A model generated the notes under the pieces. The model worked only from the letters and a program-made list of their open reading frames with translations. It was not told the DNA's origin and searched no databases. DNA of 35,911 nucleotides, taken from assembly GCA_937951485.1 (NCBI GenBank), contig CALEDJ010000008.1:1-35911 (forward strand), written 5' to 3'. Both the position numbers and the translations under genes were made by a program. How positions within the stretch are numbered: the first letter of the stretch is position 1; the number at the start of each line of letters is the position of its first letter. The DNA is from an uncultured bacterium. GTDB lineage: Bacteria; Hydrogenedentota; Hydrogenedentia; Hydrogenedentales; CAILVY01. Of this stretch, positions 8,123-17,080 are shown one piece after another.

Positions 8123-9206
8123 CCGCCTGAATCACTTCGTCCATTTGTTCCCTCGTCAGTTCAGGGTAAATGGGTAGCGCCAGCACTTCCTGCGCGGCCC
8201 GGTCCGCCTCCGGGCATTCCGCCGCGCCGCAACCAAATGGCGCGAAGCATTCCTGCCGGTGCAGCGGCAATGGATAAAACACCCCGCAGCCGATGCCGCG
8301 TTCCAGAAATAAGGCGCGGGCCGCGTCGCGGCGCGGCAGCCGTATCACATACTGATGAAAGACGTGTTCATTGCCTGGAAGTGTTTTTGGCGTAATGATT
8401 TCCGCCATCGCCGCAAAACAATTTTCATAATAAGCCGCATTTTCCCGTCTTTTTGCGTTCCAGGCGTCGAGATAACGCAATTTCACGCCAAGCACCGCCG
8501 CCTGGATACTGTGCAGATGACTGTTCATCCCTGCGAGGGTGTGAATGTAGGTGGTCCCCGCGCCATGGGCGCGCAAGAGCCGCACTGTCGCCGCGATGGC
8601 GTCGTCGCGCGCCGCGACCATGCCGCCCTCGCCCGCCGCGCCGAGGTTTTTGGTGGGATAGAAACTGATCGCCGAGGCGTGACCCATCGAACAGGCGGGA
8701 CGGCCATGATAACGCGCGCCAATCGCCTGCGCCGCATCCTCGATGACATGGAGGTCGTGCCGCGCCGCGATGTCCAGAATGGGGGTCATTTCGGCGCACT
8801 GGCCGTAGAGATGCACCGGAATAATCGCGCGGGTGCGGTCCGTGATGCGCGATTCAATCAGATGCGGATTGATGTTGTAGGTGTCGGGATCAATGTCCAC
8901 GAAAACCGGCGTGCCGCCGGCGTTGACGATCGCGCCCGCCGTTGCGAAGAAGGTAAACGGCGTGGTGATGACCTCGTCGCCCGGCCCCAGACCGATGGCC
9001 TTCAATGACAACAGCAGGGCGTCCGTACCCGAAGCGACGCCGATGGCGTGCGGCGTTTCCACATACTGCGCAACAGCCTGTTCAAGCGCTTCCACCTTGG
9101 GGCCGCCACGGAATTGCTGAGCGGCCAGCACCTCCGCCACGGCGGCGTCAATTTCGCCCTTGATAGACGCATACTGCGCTTTCAGGTCCAGCATCGGCAC
9201 AGGCAT
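8097..9206 (-). CDS. DegT/DnrJ/EryC1/StrS-family PLP aminotransferase
   Basis: A 369-residue, full-length member of the family that transaminates nucleotide-linked keto-sugars to amino-sugars for surface glycans, LPS or flagellin sugars. Visible features: MLDLKAQYASIKGEID at the N-terminus, GVASGTDALLLSLKAIGLGPGDEVI, TPFTFFATAGAI, IPVHLYGQ, VIEDAAQAIGA, and the PLP-binding lysine in SFYPTKNLGAAGEGG (Lys186). I chose the start at 9206 because GGGAG lies 8-9 bases upstream and family alignment begins there; the frame could extend to 9245. It follows the glycosyltransferase operon on the same strand but also has its own promoter candidate at 9236-9264. A role in supplying an amino-sugar for the neighbouring glycosyltransferases is inferred. 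Confidence 0.9.
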   Translation of the reverse strand: MPVPMLDLKAQYASIKGEIDAAVAEVLAAQQFRGGPKVEALEQAVAQYVETPHAIGVASGTDALLLSLKAIGLGPGDEVITTPFTFFATAGAIVNAGGTPVFVDIDPDTYNINPHLIESRITDRTRAIIPVHLYGQCAEMTPILDIAARHDLHVIEDAAQAIGARYHGRPACSMGHASAISFYPTKNLGAAGEGGMVAARDDAIAATVRLLRAHGAGTTYIHTLAGMNSHLHSIQAAVLGVKLRYLDAWNAKRRENAAYYENCFAAMAEIITPKTLPGNEHVFHQYVIRLPRRDAARALFLERGIGCGVFYPLPLHRQECFAPFGCGAAECPEADRAAQEVLALPIYPELTREQMDEVIQAVKDHLAHH

Positions 9207-9235
9207 CCCACATATCTCCCGATCATGATGCCGGG

Positions 9236-9264
9236 AGCGTAGCAAATGGGGGCGATGGGGTCAA
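9236..9264 (-). promoter_or_regulatory. Candidate promoter for the DegT aminotransferase gene
   Basis: On the minus strand TTGACC (9264-9259) and TACGCT (9241-9236) are spaced by 17 bases. The predicted start is about 20 bases before the chosen ATG. The -35 is near consensus and the -10 is weak. Confidence 0.4.
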
Positions 9265-9313
9265 TTCTATACAGCCACTACGCGGGGTGATTGTCAGGGC
9301 AAGCGGGAATACC

Positions 9314-9464
9314 AAGGACAACAAGGACAGCAAGGACATATACATTGAAAAATCTTCATAAAGAAGCGGCATCCATTGTGGAAATCATTTGGTCAGTTGT
9401 CCTTGGCGCAGTTTTCGGTGCCGTCTTCACTGTCCTTTTTGTCCTTTTTGTCCTTGTCGTCCTT
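9314..9464. repeat. Inverted clusters of a 9-base AAGGACNNN repeat
   Basis: On the plus strand AAGGAC occurs at 9314, 9323 and 9332 (period 9). The complementary GTCCTT occurs at 9399, 9432, 9441, 9450 and 9459 (period 9 for the last four). The right cluster lies inside the 3' end of the GT9 gene and encodes Lys-Asp pairs. The left cluster lies beyond its stop codon. Transcribed from the minus strand, the two clusters can pair as an imperfect long hairpin straddling the stop codon. Confidence 0.75.
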
Positions 9465-11129
9465 GCAGCGCATCCCCGCAATCACCTGAATTTTCTCCTC
9501 CACCATCCGCGTGCGGGCGTAACACGCGCGGTAGATATCGCGGGTGCTTCGAGCGAGCACGGTTGGGTCCATGCCTTCGAGGTTGTCGCGCTCGAAGCGC
9601 GCAATCAAGACCAGCGGCCGGCATGCAGCGTTGATTTCCCCGAAGATGCGCGCTTCTTCGTCCAATGCCATGAGTTCCGCGACCAGGCGCTTCGCGCGGC
9701 CCGTCTCGCCCCGGCGGAGGGCTTCCAGAAGGGCTTCGGTTTGACGCACCCCGCGTTGCGCTATCGCGGCGAGTTCTCTGAACGCGCCGCCCAGGCGTTT
9801 GCGCCACTCACGCAACGTTTCCGCCGGCGGCATATCGTAACAGTCCAGAATGGCGCGAATACTCTCATGTTCCCGCCGGGCGTCGCGGCCATCGCCGAGA
9901 TGATCGAGCCACATCGCGCGGTAGGCGATGCGCATGAAGTCCCGTTCGCTGAGCATGCGCCGGATCAGCGGATAGAACCGGAGGCATCCGTCCGGCGCGA
10001 AGCGCGTTATATGCGCGTCGAGGTTTGCGAATTCTGCAGATTCCGACCAGAGCGGGAGCGCTTCTCCGCGCCTTGCGGCGATCACCGTTTCCACCGCGCG
10101 CAGTGCGTGTTCCGGCTGAATCTGTTCCTGCGCGTCGCCGGTTGCAGGCGCCGCTTGGCCCAGGGTGTACCGCCTCATTTCCAAAGCGCAGTGACCCTCG
10201 CCATAGGGTCCGGTTTCACGGTAGTGGACGCTGCCCACGGAAACCAGCACGATGGGGCAATCCGCCGCTGCGGCCAGGTGCATCGTGCCGGTGTCGTTGG
10301 TGATCAAGACGTTCGCCCTGCGGAGGAGCGCGACGGCCTGCGCGATGGTGGTTTTTCCGTAAAGCGGGATGCCCAGTCCCGGCGCATGGTGCGCAAACAC
10401 TTCGCCCAGAGGCGCCTCCTCCGCCACTCCCAGCAGCAGAATTTTTGCGCCGTACTGCGCCAGGAGCAGTTGCGCCAGCCGCGCGAAGTGCGCTTCCGGC
10501 CAACGCTTGCCCGCTTCGCTCGCGCCCAGTTGCATGCACGCCACAAAATCGCCTTCGCGAATGCCGCATTGATCAAAGACGTTGTTGGCAAAGTCGAGGT
10601 CATCTTTGTCAGATTTGAAAACCAGTCGCCGACATGGCGGCGCATCCGCCTCGAAAAGGCGGAAAATATCGCAAAGATTAAGATCGTTGTATTCGCGACT
10701 GAAGACACTGGTAAAGAAATAGGTGGTCCACGGACCGCGTAACAGAAACTGCCAATCGTCGCTGAGATGTGCGCCAATCACCTTTGGAATGCCCGCCAGT
10801 TTCAGCAGCATCGCGGACGCGATGCTGTTGGTGACGTTGTAAGCGAGGTCGAAGCCGGCGTCACGCAGGCGACGGATGCGCGCATCAGCCAGCGCATAGG
10901 CTTTCAGCAGCCGGTCGGAATCGCCGGACCGCAGATGCAGGAACATCTCATCCTCGTCGTATTCAATCACTTCATTCACCGCCGGGTGCCGTTCAGCCAC
11001 GGCTTTGCCCATTCGGCGCACCATCAGGCTGATATGCGCCTCGGGGTGCTTGTCGCGGATTTGCTGCACAAGCGGCGATGTCTGTATGACATCGCCCATG
11101 CGTGTGGTCTGGACAACGAGGATGCGCAT
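9393..11129 (-). CDS. Glycosyltransferase family 9 (heptosyltransferase-like) protein
   Basis: The 578-residue product starts MRILVVQTTRMGDVIQTSPLV, the classic GT9/heptosyltransferase opening, and carries the C-terminal nucleotide-sugar site LLRRANVLITNDTGTMHLA. The GT9 domain takes up about 350 residues. The remaining 200 or so are helical and unassigned, and the very end is a low-complexity KDDKDKKDKKD tail encoded by a 9-base repeat. Its start lies 2 bases after the stop of the CgeB-like gene, so it is in the same operon. Family members transfer heptose or related sugars to LPS core; in this fliW-csrA operon a flagellin or other surface acceptor is at least as likely. Confidence 0.85.
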   Translation of the reverse strand: MRILVVQTTRMGDVIQTSPLVQQIRDKHPEAHISLMVRRMGKAVAERHPAVNEVIEYDEDEMFLHLRSGDSDRLLKAYALADARIRRLRDAGFDLAYNVTNSIASAMLLKLAGIPKVIGAHLSDDWQFLLRGPWTTYFFTSVFSREYNDLNLCDIFRLFEADAPPCRRLVFKSDKDDLDFANNVFDQCGIREGDFVACMQLGASEAGKRWPEAHFARLAQLLLAQYGAKILLLGVAEEAPLGEVFAHHAPGLGIPLYGKTTIAQAVALLRRANVLITNDTGTMHLAAAADCPIVLVSVGSVHYRETGPYGEGHCALEMRRYTLGQAAPATGDAQEQIQPEHALRAVETVIAARRGEALPLWSESAEFANLDAHITRFAPDGCLRFYPLIRRMLSERDFMRIAYRAMWLDHLGDGRDARREHESIRAILDCYDMPPAETLREWRKRLGGAFRELAAIAQRGVRQTEALLEALRRGETGRAKRLVAELMALDEEARIFGEINAACRPLVLIARFERDNLEGMDPTVLARSTRDIYRACYARTRMVEEKIQVIAGMRCKDDKDKKDKKDSEDGTENCAKDN

Positions 11130-11131
11130 CG

Positions 11132-12904
11132 TCAGGTCCGATCCTTCATCAGCGATTCAGCGAGATCCCTGACTTCCTTCATGTAGGCGAAGACACGTTC
11201 GGGATAACAATCACGCATGCCCGGCTGCAGCAATTCATTGATGCACTCCTGCGTGAACGGCCTGTCCGGCGGCAGCGTCGCGAGCCATGTCGCGAGTTCA
11301 GGGTGATCAATGGCGCGCGCGGCCGCTTCGGCGATGCTGCGTTGGACACGCACGCCCCGATTCAGGATGCGCGCCCCGTGGTGCGCGATGAGAAACGTCA
11401 GCATCTGCCGCGCGCGGTTTTCATAAGTGTGATCACGCAATGCGCGCGCCCGCGCGCGTTCAGCAATGGTGCGGCGTTCATCCGGATGCGCGAGAAAATG
11501 GTCAATACGCGCGCGCAATTCCCGGAGATCATGGTACAAGGGAAGTTCCGTCTCAAAATCGAAAAACCTGTTGAGACCTGTGCAGGGGTCGCAGAGTTGA
11601 AAGCCGCCTGCGGCGGCAATTTCGAAAACCCGCGGATTGATGGCGTCGCACTTCGGGTCCACGCCATCATGGGCATTGCTGGAATGGAGGTTGAGATTAA
11701 TCTTCGACCCTGCAACAATTTTCATGAATTGTTCATTGTCGAAGCGGCGTTCACCACCAACGACCAGCCGCGCCACATCCCGGTCGCCCCAGTTCACGCC
11801 CCATATCTTGAAGCGATAATCCGTCAGCCCTTTGAAGAACTGAATCCGGTTGTAGTAACCCGCCCCCGCAAAAGAAAGATCGCATTCATATTCCTCCGTT
11901 TCTTCAGGGGATAGCGTCACCGGGCGGTGAACGCGGGGGTCGCAGGCGGTCTGCACAAACGCATGGTGGCGACAACCCGCCTCTTCGAGGCGCTGTTCAA
12001 ATTCTCCCGGCTGAATGTGGAAAAACGCGTCGTAGCACGGAGCGATGTCCCGCCAATAGGGAAAATGTCGCCAGTTCTCTACGTACCAGAACGCCGTGAC
12101 AATGCCGTGTGCGGCGAGCCGCGCCGGAAAATTGCGTCCGACCGGCGCTTGCGCCAGCACAATGCAGATTTCCGGACTGAACTCCGCAACGCGCGCGTAA
12201 CACCACTCCTCCAGGAAACCGGTCAGCAGGTTGCCGAGTTGACCGGATGCGCGTTTGCTCCGGATGCTGCCCGTGACGCCCTGGTACAAATCCCAGGCCG
12301 CGCTGTTGTCCACCAGCAGCGTCTGGTGACCCAGGTGGCGGAAGGCCTCCGACAGATATCCGGCAATCGGCAGCGAACCGCCGTAAAGCGGTCCGACAAC
12401 GGCGACATTCAGCCGTTGCGCTGACAAGGCCGCATTTGCCAGCGTGGCGCAGGCCGCCTCGGTCCACTCGGGATGGAGCCGCGCCGTGGGCGGATGGATC
12501 AGCACCTGCGGCATGCGCGCCGCGAAGGCCTGAAATGCCTCGGTTGTCGCCCATTCCGACGGCTCACCGAGCGCCAGCGAAATTTCCGCTGAAGCGAGGG
12601 GGCCGTCCAGGGCAAAGCGCGCGACGTCGGGGTCCGGATCGCAAGCGGCCGCTTCGATGCCGCGCGCCAAGAGTTCCTGCACATGGTAGCCCATTCCCAC
12701 ACCTACCACGAAAACAGGGCGCTGGGGAACAATAGCGGCGGAGTCCACCAGCCGCTGCGCCTCTTCCTGCGGATTGTAGCGACTGTGCAGATAAATGCCG
12801 TGCGATTTCAACGTCGGCGCGCCGCCGCGCCCGGTGATGCGTTCTACCGATCCGGACGGCGGGCGGTCCGCCAGAATCCTTTTCCACTCTGAAGCGTGTT
12901 TCAT
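11132..12904 (-). CDS. CgeB-type glycosyltransferase with Maf-like N-terminal domain
   Basis: 590 residues. The first 180 or so include HGIYLHSRYNPQEEAQRLV and VFVVGVGMGYHVQELL. These resemble the opening region of Maf (DUF115) flagellin glycosyltransferases, which have an HSxYxPxxEA stretch and a GxGxGYH Rossmann loop. The rest is a CgeB/DUF3880-type glycosyltransferase: VVGPLYGGSLPIAGYLSEAFRHLGH, FWYVENWRHFPYW, YECDLSFAGAGYYNR, and the C-terminal INPRVFEIAAAGGFQLCD sugar-nucleotide region. The 4-base overlap with the preceding large gene indicates coupling. The Maf-like start and the fliW-csrA neighbours support flagellin glycosylation, but the acceptor is inferred. The N-terminal similarity is my recognition, not a search result. 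Confidence 0.75.
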   Translation of the reverse strand: MKHASEWKRILADRPPSGSVERITGRGGAPTLKSHGIYLHSRYNPQEEAQRLVDSAAIVPQRPVFVVGVGMGYHVQELLARGIEAAACDPDPDVARFALDGPLASAEISLALGEPSEWATTEAFQAFAARMPQVLIHPPTARLHPEWTEAACATLANAALSAQRLNVAVVGPLYGGSLPIAGYLSEAFRHLGHQTLLVDNSAAWDLYQGVTGSIRSKRASGQLGNLLTGFLEEWCYARVAEFSPEICIVLAQAPVGRNFPARLAAHGIVTAFWYVENWRHFPYWRDIAPCYDAFFHIQPGEFEQRLEEAGCRHHAFVQTACDPRVHRPVTLSPEETEEYECDLSFAGAGYYNRIQFFKGLTDYRFKIWGVNWGDRDVARLVVGGERRFDNEQFMKIVAGSKINLNLHSSNAHDGVDPKCDAINPRVFEIAAAGGFQLCDPCTGLNRFFDFETELPLYHDLRELRARIDHFLAHPDERRTIAERARARALRDHTYENRARQMLTFLIAHHGARILNRGVRVQRSIAEAAARAIDHPELATWLATLPPDRPFTQECINELLQPGMRDCYPERVFAYMKEVRDLAESLMKDRT

Positions 12905-15900
12905 CGGTCTTTTTGCGGTTGTTCCACGGCCGCATCCATTTGCCGCAACAATGCCAGCGTCTTCTCATGATGTGGGTTCAGCATGAGAATGATATCGGCG
13001 CGTTTCCGCGCCTCCTGAATACGGCCCAATGCGAGCAACAGTGCCACGTGATCCGCCGCGAGGTCCATGTCGCCGGGATAGAAATCCACATAAGCGGCCA
13101 ACACCGGTTCCGCCATTTCCAATCTGCCCAATGCGCGGGCTGTTTCGAGAAAAGGCCGCAGCAGCGCTGTATGATCGAATCCTGACTGCAGCGCGTCCCG
13201 GAAATGCGCGAACGCCTCTTCATTGCGGCCTTCCGTGATCAGCACAAGCCCCAGAGCGCCCCGCACTGCGTCATTATCGGGCATTTCATGCAATGCCGCT
13301 TCCAGCAGGGGGCGGGCCTCCATCGCGCGATTCATTGCCACAAGAAGAATGCCGTGTTCTCCCGCCAACCGCGCCTCGTGGCGGATGCGGCGCGCCTCGC
13401 GGTAATACCGATCCGCCTTGTCCAACTGGCCCATTCGGGCGAAGGACTTGGCCACGATGCCCAACCGCGCGCACTCATCCACGCCCACGGCTTCCGCCGC
13501 CAGCGCAAGCGCCGCCTCGTTCTGCCCCTGCGCAAGCGCCTCCCTCGCCGGGGCAAGCCGATCCATCCCCGGCTTGCACGCGATTGCGACATACTGATAA
13601 ACGAGAAAATCCTGGTGCTCCGCATCGCTCACGTCGTGCACGGTCAACTTGCTGAACGATAGCGAACCGTCAGGATTGCGCGGGAAATGCGCCGGGTCCT
13701 GCATGTTCAGGGGACGCACCTCCGCCGCCTCCAAGCCGGCCTCCTCAATCATCGCAACAAGGGCGGATCGCGTGAAAAAGCGGAGATGCGTGGCGTCGAG
13801 AATGCCTGCGTCCATGTAAGTCCATCCACCGGACACGAGCATGCTGACCACTTCATGGAAACGCACGTTCGGCGCGCTGATGATGATGACACCCTCGGAC
13901 ACGAGCACATGCGCAAGTTTACGCAGAGCCGCCGCTGGTTCCACGAGATGCTCCAGGACATCGCCGCAAATGATGCAGTGGAAATGATTTTCGGGAAACG
14001 GCAGGTCCATCTCTTCAATGTTTCCCAGCACGACATGGTCCAGCACGCGCCGCGCCTGCACGGCGGCTTCAGGATCAATCTCGATGCCGACCACTTCCTG
14101 AATTTCACACTCGTCCTTCAACGCCTTACCCAGCGCGCCCGCGCCGCAGCCGACGTCCAGCACGCGCCGTGCGCAGCGCGGCACATATTGCATGATGTCA
14201 CGGCGCGGCTGGTTGTAGTACCCCTCGGGTTTCCGCTCATGACGCACACCCGTTTTCCCGACGTCAAGCGTCTCTCTGGATTGCCGCAGCACAGCGTCAA
14301 CGCGGTGTGTATAGGTATGCCGGGCAAGCGCCAGATCGCGGCCGGCCCGCGCGATGCGCTCCCGGGCGGCATCATCTCGGAGATATTTCGCGATCAACTC
14401 CGGCAACTCGGCGTCGTCTCGGTAAATGACGAGATGCTCGCCATCCACGAACAGGTCTTCCAATCCTTCAGCGGGATCAGTGATGAGCAACGCGCCGGAT
14501 GCCAACGCCTCGAAAACCCGCATATTCACATCATTGTGATGGCAGGCATTGACGACGATTCTGGATTGCGCGTAGATGCGCGCCATCACTTCCGGCCAGC
14601 ATCGCCCTATCTTGTGGTTGGGAAATCGCCGGGCCACGCCATCGAGCAGCGCACGCCGCCGCGCGCCTTCTTCCGCGCTGAAACTGCCGATGTATGCGAC
14701 GTCGTATATGCGGTCCATGGGGGGGAGGCGATGGAGTTCCGGAGAGCAACCCAGCGGTATCCAAAAAACATTTTGGATGCCCGCAGCACGAAATGGATCC
14801 ACCTGCGCCTTCTGGGCCAGAAAGACACAATCAAAATGCCGCGCCATTTCCAGGCGAAGTTCCGGCGAGACATGCGTGTCAATGAGATAGGCGATTTTCG
14901 GCATGGGCAGGAGGCCGATGTCCGACTCGATGCGGGCAGGACCGGAATCCACCCAGAAATAGAGATCGGCGTCGAATCCTCTGGGCATGCCGTCGAGCAT
15001 CTGTCGGTATGGCGCTTTGTGCGGCAGGTCAATCTGCTGCGGCGGATAGGGCGGCGGTTCCTCATCGAAACCCCACAGGTACAGCACCTCTTCCGGCAGC
15101 CGGAACCCGGCGGTGACCACGCGGTGTCGGGCGCGCAGCGCCTCCTCCATATAGCGGCCGGTGGTCAACGGGGAAGCGAGGTAATGCAGCAGGATATTCA
15201 GGCGCTTCCTGGTCGGAAGCGATGTGACCCGTCGCGGGAGCGGCCGCACATCCGCCGCTGAAAAGATGGCTTCCCGCCAACTTTCCACAAAGGCGCGCAA
15301 CGGAAAAACCTTTGCCACGGTTTCGCGGCCCCGCGCGCCGATTTCCCGCGCCAAATCGAGGTCAGCCAGCAGTTCCCGCAAGCGCCCGTGAAGACGCGGC
15401 GCGCTGTAGGACACAAAACCGTCCACGCCGTCAGTGATCGGCGAAGTCCAGTTCGCCAGCGAAACCACCGGCATGCCGCAGGCCATCGCCTCGAGCATGG
15501 CGAGATTATAGCCGTCCTCGAAACTCTCGCGGGTGACGTGCAGCATGCACCGGTCGCGCCGGTAGTGTTCTAACAATTCCTCAAAGGATGCGGCGGGGTG
15601 CGAATCCGGAATGCCGGGGTTGTTGCCGACCACGCAATTCGGCAACCCTTTGCAGACGGCTTCCTGAAACGGCACGTCAAACATCCAGTTGCGCTCGCGC
15701 ATCACATTACCGACGCGCAGGACGCGCGCATGCTCGCCGATGTAGCCGCCGAACTCCTCCACGTCAATGCCTGGAAGAATGACACGGCCCGGAACGCCGT
15801 AGTCCTCGCGTTTGGATTCCGAAATGAAAATGAACGCGAACTGCTCCACCAGCCGATCCAGCAGGCGCCGGTACAATTCGATAGGGTCCCCCTGATCCGC

Positions 15901-16215
15901 TGACGCCGAGGTGTTCAAGAAACTGCGGCGATTGTGGCAGACCAGCAATTTGGCTGCGCTGCTCGCGGCCACGTCAATGGCGTTCATCTCGTTGTGCGCG
16001 ATGATCACGTCGTAGCGGTTCTCCGCCACAGCCGTCCGCCATTCCCGCTCTGTCAAAAGGTGCAGGTTGGGCGGTTTGGGGCGGAACGCCTCATTCCAGG
16101 TGCGGGCGAGCAATCCCTGGTCATAGTGGCCGACATCGAATTGCAGCCCTGTCTTGGCCATGAGCCAGAGATAGGGTTCATGGAAATTAAATGTAAGGAT
16201 GCGGGGCTGGGCCAT
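12901..16215 (-). CDS. Multidomain glycosyltransferase-methyltransferase-TPR fusion protein
   Basis: The 1104-residue protein has four apparent parts. Residues 1-330: a GT-B glycosyltransferase (FEDGYNLAMLEAMACGMPVVSLA is the sugar-nucleotide site). Residues 337-650: a second CgeB-like glycosyltransferase (RKRLNILLHYLASPLTTGRY, YDVAYIGSFSAEEGARRRALL, MRVFEALASGALLITD). Residues 665-875: a class I SAM methyltransferase with motif I VLDVGCGAGALGKAL near 683 and the CGDVLEHL region. Residues 885-1100: TPR-like helices. This suggests one polypeptide that adds two sugars and methylates the glycan. The start is 2 bases after the 208-residue gene and the end overlaps the next glycosyltransferase by 4 bases. 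No frameshift is seen, so the fusion appears genuine. The acceptor is inferred to be flagellin or another surface protein. Confidence 0.85.
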   Translation of the reverse strand: MAQPRILTFNFHEPYLWLMAKTGLQFDVGHYDQGLLARTWNEAFRPKPPNLHLLTEREWRTAVAENRYDVIIAHNEMNAIDVAASSAAKLLVCHNRRSFLNTSASADQGDPIELYRRLLDRLVEQFAFIFISESKREDYGVPGRVILPGIDVEEFGGYIGEHARVLRVGNVMRERNWMFDVPFQEAVCKGLPNCVVGNNPGIPDSHPAASFEELLEHYRRDRCMLHVTRESFEDGYNLAMLEAMACGMPVVSLANWTSPITDGVDGFVSYSAPRLHGRLRELLADLDLAREIGARGRETVAKVFPLRAFVESWREAIFSAADVRPLPRRVTSLPTRKRLNILLHYLASPLTTGRYMEEALRARHRVVTAGFRLPEEVLYLWGFDEEPPPYPPQQIDLPHKAPYRQMLDGMPRGFDADLYFWVDSGPARIESDIGLLPMPKIAYLIDTHVSPELRLEMARHFDCVFLAQKAQVDPFRAAGIQNVFWIPLGCSPELHRLPPMDRIYDVAYIGSFSAEEGARRRALLDGVARRFPNHKIGRCWPEVMARIYAQSRIVVNACHHNDVNMRVFEALASGALLITDPAEGLEDLFVDGEHLVIYRDDAELPELIAKYLRDDAARERIARAGRDLALARHTYTHRVDAVLRQSRETLDVGKTGVRHERKPEGYYNQPRRDIMQYVPRCARRVLDVGCGAGALGKALKDECEIQEVVGIEIDPEAAVQARRVLDHVVLGNIEEMDLPFPENHFHCIICGDVLEHLVEPAAALRKLAHVLVSEGVIIISAPNVRFHEVVSMLVSGGWTYMDAGILDATHLRFFTRSALVAMIEEAGLEAAEVRPLNMQDPAHFPRNPDGSLSFSKLTVHDVSDAEHQDFLVYQYVAIACKPGMDRLAPAREALAQGQNEAALALAAEAVGVDECARLGIVAKSFARMGQLDKADRYYREARRIRHEARLAGEHGILLVAMNRAMEARPLLEAALHEMPDNDAVRGALGLVLITEGRNEEAFAHFRDALQSGFDHTALLRPFLETARALGRLEMAEPVLAAYVDFYPGDMDLAADHVALLLALGRIQEARKRADIILMLNPHHEKTLALLRQMDAAVEQPQKDR

Positions 16216-16217
16216 GG

Positions 16218-16844
16218 CTACCCGGAATGGGCGGGCGCGCGCTCCTGCAACAGCGCTACAATGTCGCTTTCCTGTTCGGCGCGCGGCGCGAGTTCATACT
16301 CAAGCAAATCCCCAAGCAGAATGCAGTCTTGCTGTTCCAGCGCCTCGGCGGCCTCTTGGAGGAATCCGTTCAGTTCGTCATGCATCGTTGCCACCGATAC
16401 GCCGTTGATTTCCAACTGCTCCAAGTCCAAATCCATGGCCCGCGCCGCAAGTTGCTGCCGCTTCTTGATCTGAAACCATAAGTCGGCCAGTTTATGAAAT
16501 GGTTCATAACCCTCTTGGGGACGATCGCTGTGAAATATCTCCGCAAGCGACCGGCATACCGTTGGCAATTCCGGCAATACGCCGCGCAACTCTTCCAGAC
16601 AGTCGGCGATCAGCCGCGCAATTTTCTCCGATTGCACCGCCAGTTCGGATACCGCATTCACCTGCAATTCCCCGGTCCGCGAAAGCAAATCGTCCGGGGC
16701 ATATTCTTTTCCGTCTATCTGGATGCTCAAGATGGCCCGCCCTTGTTTGCGCAAATGGCCTTCCACGGCCCCCAAAACAGCCAATACGTTCTTCGGTTCC
16801 CCCTGCAATCCAAAATTCCGGTCTCCGTCAATGACCACATCCAT
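16218..16844 (-). CDS. Unknown 208-residue protein of the fliW-csrA operon
   Basis: I do not recognise a family. The first 80 residues look like a compact alpha/beta unit (MDVVIDGDRNFGL, ILSIQIDGKEYAPDDLL, VSELAVQSEKIARLIADCL). The remainder is strongly helical and acidic (ELRGVLPELPTVCRSLAEIF, LADLWFQIKKRQQLAARAM, LNGFLQEAAEALEQQD). There is no signal peptide or membrane segment, so it is probably cytoplasmic. It starts 14 bases after csrA and ends 2 bases before the large glycosyltransferase fusion. That position suggests a role in flagellin handling, such as an export chaperone-like or glycosyltransferase-associated protein. The sequence alone does not prove any of these. Confidence 0.7.
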   Translation of the reverse strand: MDVVIDGDRNFGLQGEPKNVLAVLGAVEGHLRKQGRAILSIQIDGKEYAPDDLLSRTGELQVNAVSELAVQSEKIARLIADCLEELRGVLPELPTVCRSLAEIFHSDRPQEGYEPFHKLADLWFQIKKRQQLAARAMDLDLEQLEINGVSVATMHDELNGFLQEAAEALEQQDCILLGDLLEYELAPRAEQESDIVALLQERAPAHSG

Positions 16845-16858
16845 GTGTGAACCCTTTC

Positions 16859-17080
16859 TTACCCGGGAATGAGATTGGCGATTCCCTCGACTTGTGATGC
16901 GGCGGCGGCCTGGGCGTTTTCCGCTTGAATGGCCTGGTAAACCTCAAGCCGGTGCACCGCCACCGACCTCGGCGCCACGACGCCGATTTTTACCTGGTTG
17001 TCTTTCAGGTCGAGCACCTTCACTTCGATGTCGTTGCCGATCATGATGCTCTCGTTTTCTTTACGCGTCAGAACGAGCAT
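16859..17080 (-). CDS. csrA: Carbon storage regulator CsrA
   Basis: A 73-residue RNA-binding translational regulator. The family core is complete: [15 protein letters not shown] at the N-terminus, [15 protein letters not shown], and the conserved Arg in [10 protein letters not shown], which contacts the GGA of target mRNAs. An AAGGAGG ribosome-binding site lies just ahead of the start, itself containing a GGA. The gene overlaps fliW by 20 bases, the classic pairing in which FliW sequesters CsrA until flagellin binds FliW. The following genes (unknown protein, glycosyltransferases) start within a few bases and are probably in the same transcript. Confidence 0.95.
   Translation of the reverse strand: MLVLTRKENESIMIGNDIEVKVLDLKDNQVKIGVVAPRSVAVHRLEVYQAIQAENAQAAAASQVEGIANLIPG

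Noticed and set aside
9291-10742. 483-codon plus-strand frame opposite the GT9 gene
   Set aside because: His/Arg-rich composition typical of antisense frames; the minus strand has an unmistakable GT9 protein.
13687-15261. 524-codon plus-strand frame opposite the glycosyltransferase fusion
   Set aside because: Antisense shadow; no recognisable motif while the opposite strand shows glycosyltransferase and SAM motifs.
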